This document shows positions 23,205-24,286 of a stretch of DNA of 24,286 nucleotides, one piece after another. The notes beneath the pieces were generated by a model, which worked only from the letters and a program-made list of their open reading frames with translations, did not search any database and was not told the origin of the DNA. Both the position numbers and the translations under genes were made by a program. Numbering within the stretch: the stretch's first letter is position 1; every line of letters begins with the position of its first letter. This DNA comes from a virus: the IMG/VR virus record IMGVR_UViG_3300025138_000343, positions 1-24,286 of that record; one strand, given 5' to 3'.

Positions 23205-23212
23205 CAAAGATA
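23205..23212 (-). promoter_or_regulatory. Putative Bacteroidota-type -7 promoter element for the packaging block
   Basis: The minus strand reads TATCTTTGTAA, 31 bases before the ATG of the 89-residue gene, in a 60-base gap after the fibre-like gene. The spacing and the nine-base core are the same as at 12612. No hairpin terminator precedes it and no -33 TTTG is evident. Confidence 0.55.
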
Positions 23213-23233
23213 GTAAAATAATTTAAGATTTTT

Positions 23234-24286
23234 TTATATCGGTGGAGAACAAATCTGCACAGTACAACCCGATTGATTAGATACTATTCCATTTATTACT
23301 TGTATATAGAATCTTGAACCTCCAGCAGAATATAAGTAATAATAAAATGAAGGAAGTAATGTTGTTCCAGTTTGTGTTGTATATACAGTATCTCCATTAC
23401 AAGGATATGATTGTTGAGCATTGCTAGAAGTGTTTACAAAGTAGAATGTATTAGCATTTGGATTACCAGGAGTTGATGTGCAAACTCCATTAAACACTGT
23501 ACCGTTAGCTGCATTAAATGCTGTTCTTCCTGCAGGAGTTTGTCCTGAACCAGTAATTGTTCTATCTACGTTGTTAGTAAATCCTGCAGTAACATTTATA
23601 ATACTATATTTTATTTGTACATACCAAGTTGCAGTAGGTAATGCACTTAAATCACTTGCGTTTCTTAATATAAGACCTCTATTTAAAAACGTGCTTTTAT
23701 CTGCACCTGATGAAGCCATTGCTCCAATACCAACTGGTCTTTCAGATTGCCAAAACCAAGTTCCAGTAGCAGCTATCACACTTGAAACAAAATTAGCTGG
23801 AAAATATGCCCAAGGCCTCCAAGACCTCTGCCCCCCTGACATATTACAAGCATTTGTAGTGCCAGAATCACAAAACCCAAAACCTAATAAACTACTCCAT
23901 CCAGTTCCTGGAGTTCCAGCACCTTTATAAACAGTAATGCTTTTTATGAAAAGAGCACTGTTCGCTCCTGGCGCAGGAATAACTGTAGTACCTACACTAT
24001 TAAGGTCATCAAACCCGCTTCCACTTATAGCTATAGTTTCTATTCTTTCATCTTCTACAAACTTACCTTCAGAACCTGCAGCAAAAGTATATTTTGGTTG
24101 ATTTTCAGCACCAGTACTTCCAAAAAATTCTCCAGCACCATAAGCACCCGCTTTAATATATTTATTATCTGGGTCAACAAAAAACTGTTGTTCATTTGCA
24201 TTAAACCCTAAAGTCTTTATAGTTCCGTTTACATCAAAAGCTGCGTTAGGTGATGTTGTTCTAAAACCAACTCTATTCTCATCTGT
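23234..24286 (-). CDS. Tail-fibre-like protein, partial, 5' end outside window
   Basis: The frame is open from the window edge to the TAA at 23236-23234 (350 visible residues, N-terminus missing). The Met at 23842 is internal: the frame upstream codes for a typical fibre sequence. Visible residues begin with ENRVGFRTTSPNAAFDVNG, the 'VG.GTTSP...DV.G' repeat common in phage tail fibres, often near chaperone domains. A charged linker with NKYIKAGAYGAGEFFGS follows, then an IPAPGA domain (about 105-255: VIPAPGANSALFIKSITVY, then LILRNASDL and WYVQIKYSI). The last 71 residues are a Cys-ended aromatic module (TFYFVNTSSN, GDTVYTTQTG, YYYLYSAGG, YIQVINGIV, QSGC). It is probably a surface fibre that binds the host. 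It is followed by a promoter box, so it seems to close an upstream transcript. Confidence 0.72.
   Translation of the reverse strand, partial: TDENRVGFRTTSPNAAFDVNGTIKTLGFNANEQQFFVDPDNKYIKAGAYGAGEFFGSTGAENQPKYTFAAGSEGKFVEDERIETIAISGSGFDDLNSVGTTVIPAPGANSALFIKSITVYKGAGTPGTGWSSLLGFGFCDSGTTNACNMSGGQRSWRPWAYFPANFVSSVIAATGTWFWQSERPVGIGAMASSGADKSTFLNRGLILRNASDLSALPTATWYVQIKYSIINVTAGFTNNVDRTITGSGQTPAGRTAFNAANGTVFNGVCTSTPGNPNANTFYFVNTSSNAQQSYPCNGDTVYTTQTGTTLLPSFYYYLYSAGGSRFYIQVINGIVSNQSGCTVQICSPPI
23237..23449 (-). repeat. Cys-ended aromatic module at the C-terminus of the fibre-like protein
   Basis: The last 71 residues share with copy 3 of the 523-residue protein the ordered blocks GD[ST]VY[ST], YYYLY, YIQV and a closing Cys. 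The two genes lie about 19 kb apart, so this is a dispersed and not a tandem copy. Confidence 0.6.

Noticed and set aside
23234-23842. A separate 202-residue gene starting at the Met at 23842
   Set aside because: The same frame is open upstream to the window edge and codes for a fibre-type sequence with a TTSP...DVNG motif, so this Met is internal.
23478-23930. Plus-strand open frame of 150 residues opposite the fibre-like gene
   Set aside because: It is antisense to a continuous minus-strand coding frame with clear fibre character, has Pro- and Val-rich shadow composition, no leader and no neighbour on its strand.
1-24286. Stop codon reassignment (TAG read as Gln), known in some crAss-like phages
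   Set aside because: All genes read through with the standard code at full expected length. One gene ends in TAG at a gene boundary, and no run of in-frame TAG is seen.
1-24286. tRNA genes, CRISPR arrays, integrase or attachment sites, IS elements
   Set aside because: The gaps are too short for tRNA genes or arrays, no cloverleaf or regularly spaced repeat was seen, and every long gene fits a virion, packaging or unknown phage role.

Overview
The window is a piece of a tailed bacteriophage genome. It is AT-rich and densely packed: twenty genes all lie on the minus strand, so transcription runs from high to low coordinates, and no gap between genes exceeds about 85 bases. I read it as the terminase, head, tail and ejection-protein block of a short-tailed (podovirus-like) phage of the crAss-like type (Crassvirales or a near relative) infecting a member of the Bacteroidota, possibly a marine flavobacterium. 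The reasons are the gene order (TerL, portal, scaffold-like protein, major capsid protein, connector ring protein, tail tube protein, giant stabilisation or 'muzzle' protein), recognisable sequence style in these proteins, four intergenic copies of TATCTTTGT (fitting the Bacteroidota -7 element TAnnTTTG), and the absence of Shine-Dalgarno sequences. Family names come from memory of sequence style; no search was run.

Layout in the order of transcription. (1) 24286-22393: an incomplete tail-fibre-like protein, a promoter, a small helical protein and a 175-residue fibre-like protein. (2) 22388-21330: a 74-residue unknown, a 193-residue protein that looks like two GroES-like halves, and a 90-residue helical protein in the position of a small terminase. 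(3) 21352-16671: large terminase and portal, joined by an ATGA overlap. (4) 16665-12627: a soluble PAP2 phosphatase with all three catalytic motifs, a promoter, a charged scaffold-like protein, the major capsid protein, a hairpin, and a conserved-looking protein beside the capsid gene. (5) 12580-11748: two related small proteins, the larger being the smaller plus an inserted beta-rich module, closed by a strong intrinsic terminator. (6) 11664-2602: ring protein, tail tube protein, a 1602-residue stabilisation protein and two further tail structural proteins. (7) 2566-1: a cupin-like protein and two internal virion or ejection-type proteins, the last running off the window.

The genes work together as a virion assembly line: DNA packaging (TerL, portal), head shell (scaffold, capsid, possible decoration proteins), connector and tail (ring, tube, stabilisation), surface adhesion (fibre and Cys-ended modules) and DNA delivery (ejection proteins). 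The most striking feature is modularity: a Cys-ended aromatic module recurs six times over three tail proteins, an insertion module is shared by a ring protein and a putative decoration protein, and an 'IPAPGA' fibre domain occurs in two fibre-like proteins. No tRNA, CRISPR array, integrase, IS element or host gene was seen. The standard genetic code reads every gene.
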